A program made the translations under genes and the position numbers. DNA of 56,512 nucleotides from Gnetum montanum (Eukaryota > Streptophyta > Gnetopsida > Gnetales > Gnetaceae), in assembly GCA_015680685.1 (NCBI GenBank), contig MNCI01018262.1, forward strand, positions 305,128 to 361,639. The letters run 5' to 3'. How positions within the stretch are numbered: position 1 is the stretch's first letter; every line of letters starts with the position of its first letter. Under the pieces are notes generated by a model, which was given only the letters and a program-made list of their open reading frames with translations, was not told the DNA's origin and searched no databases. Shown piece after piece: positions 54,193 to 56,512 of this stretch.

Positions 54193-56229
54193 CTATCTTG
54201 GGTTACCTTGGGGGTAAGGTAACCTTCTGGGTGCTTGCTGTTTGTTCAATCGTGGGTTGAGTGCATACATCCCACACTCTTGCAGATGTAAGATTCCAAG
54301 GCAACATCCCTTAAGATGATCATATTGATATATTTCACATCCACCATCATTATCTATTTTTGACTCCACAACCTCTTCAATGATGAAAACTTTATCCTTA
54401 CCCTTGCTACATGCATGTTCAGCTTCTCTTTTTTTTCTTTTTTCATGATCACTGCCTTGATCTCTAGAATCCTCTACTATTTTAAGAATAGATTGAAATC
54501 TATTGTCTAGGGAATCCCACATTTGCTCTACCTTTGTCGATACTTTTGATGTCAACTTTTGGATATGCAAAGTTTTCCTATTCACCATCTCTTCAAGTGG
54601 TGACTCTTCTTCATCCTCAAAAAATCTTACTCCCCCCTTTCGAAGGGAAGGATCTCAGTTATACTCTTCCACACTTTCTCTCTTCCATAGCTTACCTTCT
54701 TCCTTAGCAACTTGCTCCAATAGTCTTTAAATTTGATGGGATCTAAGCTCGGATAATCTTCCTTGGGCATAAGTCCCAAGGGTTCTTCTTGTTTCATGCC
54801 TAAGCTTATTCACAAGATGGCATAGTTGATTTCTTTGTGAATAACCATGGCTAGGAAAATAGTGTAACAGTGCATAATATCGGCTCATGGTAGCATCCAA
54901 GGGTTCATGTCCTCCTTGTTTCCAGCTTTGGATTTTCACTCACAAGTTAGACACTCGGGAGTACGTTTGGTACTTGTCATTAAATAGTTCTAAAATAGTA
55001 CTCCACCTACGAATGGATTTCGGTTCTAAAGACTGGTACTAGCTTTCTGCTTCTTTAACTAATGTCTGTGGGAACAACTTAAGTTTTTACCATTCGTTCC
55101 CTATATTTTGTAAGGCACACGCATCATGGAATGCTTGTAAATGATTCTGAGGATTAGTGTTGTATCCCCCTTCAAATCATCGGATATTGTTCATATCTAA
55201 TCTCTTGCTCCTACTATCTTTCTGGTGCCTTGTTGGAATTCTAATAGCCTCAGTTATGTCTAACATACTTTGAGTAGTGAGTAGGGGTTCATCGTGATCG
55301 TCTCGTTCATGGCGTCTATGATGCCTACGTTGTTCCCTACTCTCCCTTATTTTATGTCGTGACTCTCTAGAGTGCACTCATCCCCTTTTCTAACTGTTTC
55401 ATCTATGAATTCCACTTTGCCTACCTTTATCCCCATGGTCTTTTTCTTTATGACTATGTCTGGACACTAAAGAAAAGGATGAAGGAGATGATGAAGGTGA
55501 AGAAGAAGGAGAACCATCACCATGATGGTGTCTACTACCTTCTCTTTAGCAGCCTTGACCTCGATTGCAATTGCTATCAAAATTTCCATCTTTATCATGT
55601 GTCTGTTTTCCTTTTTCAGATCCTTTGTGCCCATGGGTATCAGAACTTAGGTTATGAATAGTGGAATGAAGGTTCTAGTACACAAACCCTTGGCCAAAGT
55701 CAATGGGAGAAACATCATTGTGTGGGCAATTGCTTGAGGTAGGTTCACCATCCTCATTTTCGCTTAAGACATGTGGAACATCCTACAACCACTTACCCTT
55801 CAAATACTTATTATGTCTCTCCTGTTACAAATCCTTTTGATGTTGTGCCTCCATGGGATGGTATTTTCTTGAGTCACGATCTTGCACAATGTATTCTGCA
55901 TGTAAGTGCGGAATGCCAATTCGTGTGAGGGCATGAAGAAGCATGCTTGGGACTGAACGATCGGGAGGTAACACTATGTTACCCTCTAAGTCTCGCCAAG
56001 GCAATTGTTCATCTTGATGGAGGATAAAGGTAAAGTCTGGTATATACTCATCAGGATGAATATATACCACTCGAACTTGTTGAGGGACTGGCGGATCAAT
56101 GTCATGTGTATTACACCGCCGATTGTTTCCTGTTTTAGACTTAGGCGGTGAGGTGCTTTTGTACAAAGAAGGAGACATACTTTTATATTTAGTGTGCAAT
56201 GTATTCTTGTTTATTATTTTCTCAATCAA
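54193..56229 (-). pseudogene. Gypsy-C gag (decayed)
   Basis: Starts near 56229 with an unrecognised 134-codon frame (IPDFTFILHQDEQLPWRDLE). Then comes a His/Arg/Glu-rich stretch (RESREQRRHHRRHERDDHDE, 55377-55177), followed by FEGGYNTNPQNHLQAFHDAC, WSTILELFNDKYQTYSRV and SRYYALLHYFPSHGYSQRN (capsid-like retrotransposon gag), and a Lys/Glu-rich tail to 54193. Several in-frame stops. Confidence 0.75.
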
Positions 56230-56292
56230 CCCTAAGGGTTCGTTCCAATGATGTGAATAATTTCCTATGTTCTAATTAGTGCACAAACAACT

Positions 56293-56314
56293 AAGTCCCC
56301 AACAATAGTGCCAA
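56293..56314 (-). other. Primer binding site region of Gypsy-C
   Basis: Directly inside the 5' LTR the minus strand reads TTGGCACTATTGTTGGGGAC, a diverged form of the TGGCGCCGTTGCCGGGGA type seen in many plant gypsy elements. Confidence 0.6.
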
Positions 56315-56512
56315 TGATGAGCGGTGAGGTACCCCTATGCTCAACCATACGAATACGAGCGTTTCATGCACGATCTGGTCGAATTCCAAGGACTACGTGC
56401 TTATGCACCCTTGTGGAACAAGGACAGGTTGGTTGATCATTGTCTTTCCAAACTTACTTGTATGTCATGATTGTATGGTTAAGTAAGCTTGAGGCATATG
56501 ATTTTTATATCT
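56315..56512 (-). repeat. 5' LTR of Gypsy-C (partial)
   Basis: Matches 47137-47333 with scattered substitutions, beginning TGATGAGCGGTGAGGTACCC. It runs off the window. Confidence 0.9.

Larger units (their letters stand above)
47137..56512 (-). mobile_element. Gypsy-C: Athila-like Ty3/gypsy element (5' LTR partly outside window)
   Basis: A complete LTR at 47137-48094 and the start of its twin at 56315. Between them on the minus strand lie gag, protease, RT, RNase H and integrase, then a 2-kb spacer, polypurine tract and LTR. Protease and RT blocks resemble Athila elements. Catalytic residues are changed in protease and RT, and stops are frequent, so the copy is dead. The same LTR family appears at 1-1400 and 30484-31076. 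Confidence 0.88.

Overview
This window reads as repeat-dominated nuclear DNA from a seed plant. The host gene remnants are a TIR-NBS-LRR (TNL) immune receptor pseudogene and two copies of an unidentified two-exon gene. TNLs are absent from most grasses, so a eudicot or gymnosperm is more likely. The size, nesting and age range of the transposons would fit a large, conifer-like genome, but nothing in the sequence fixes the species. I see no intact host gene, tRNA or rRNA.

Layout. 1-1620: fragments of the LTR of one Gypsy family ('Gypsy-C'), partly in inverted arrangement, then a minisatellite. 2521-7340: a very young Ty1/copia element whose LTRs differ at only 2 of 386 positions, with TSD TTTCC and one in-frame stop between gag and protease. 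7581-8185 (-): fragment of an unidentified gene. 8191-10625: TNL pseudogene, broken inside its LRR part by 'Tat1', an 18.3-kb Ty3/gypsy Tat-lineage element (10626-28925, minus strand, TSD ATCTA). The LRR resumes at about 29013. 30000-30440: LINE RT fragment. 30484-31076: Gypsy-C LTR fragment. 31077-35680: 'Tat2', a relative of Tat1 that lacks RT and integrase. 35681-36098: second, inverted copy of the unidentified gene. 36176-36763: foldback element. 36966-42044 (-): degenerate Helitron Rep-helicase. 42098-42782: 73-bp tandem array. 42868-44420: LINE remnant. 46264-47090: remnant resembling a plant-virus 30K movement protein. 47137-end: Gypsy-C (Athila-like, minus strand) with one complete and one partial LTR.

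Most unusual content. Tat1 carries, between its protease and reverse transcriptase and on the opposite strand, what looks like a complete spliced gene (about 17961-22690). It has plausible intron borders, an acidic C-terminus and a poly(A) signal. Its second exon resembles a plant FCP1/HAD-type phosphatase with the catalytic residues replaced, so it may be a captured host gene. The borders between Tat1 modules carry clusters of short inverted repeats (4-5-nt arms, constant 6-nt spacer) whose arms change in a compensatory way. The truncated Tat2 has lost exactly the modules lying between two such clusters. A conserved stem spans the polypurine tract and LTR junction in both elements. The Tat2 LTR contains a 193-bp-period array, each unit carrying the same 20-bp palindrome or a variant.

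Limits: reading was by eye. Exon borders, percent divergence and remote homologies are inference. Single Ns mark probable assembly joins and all lie at direct or inverted duplications.
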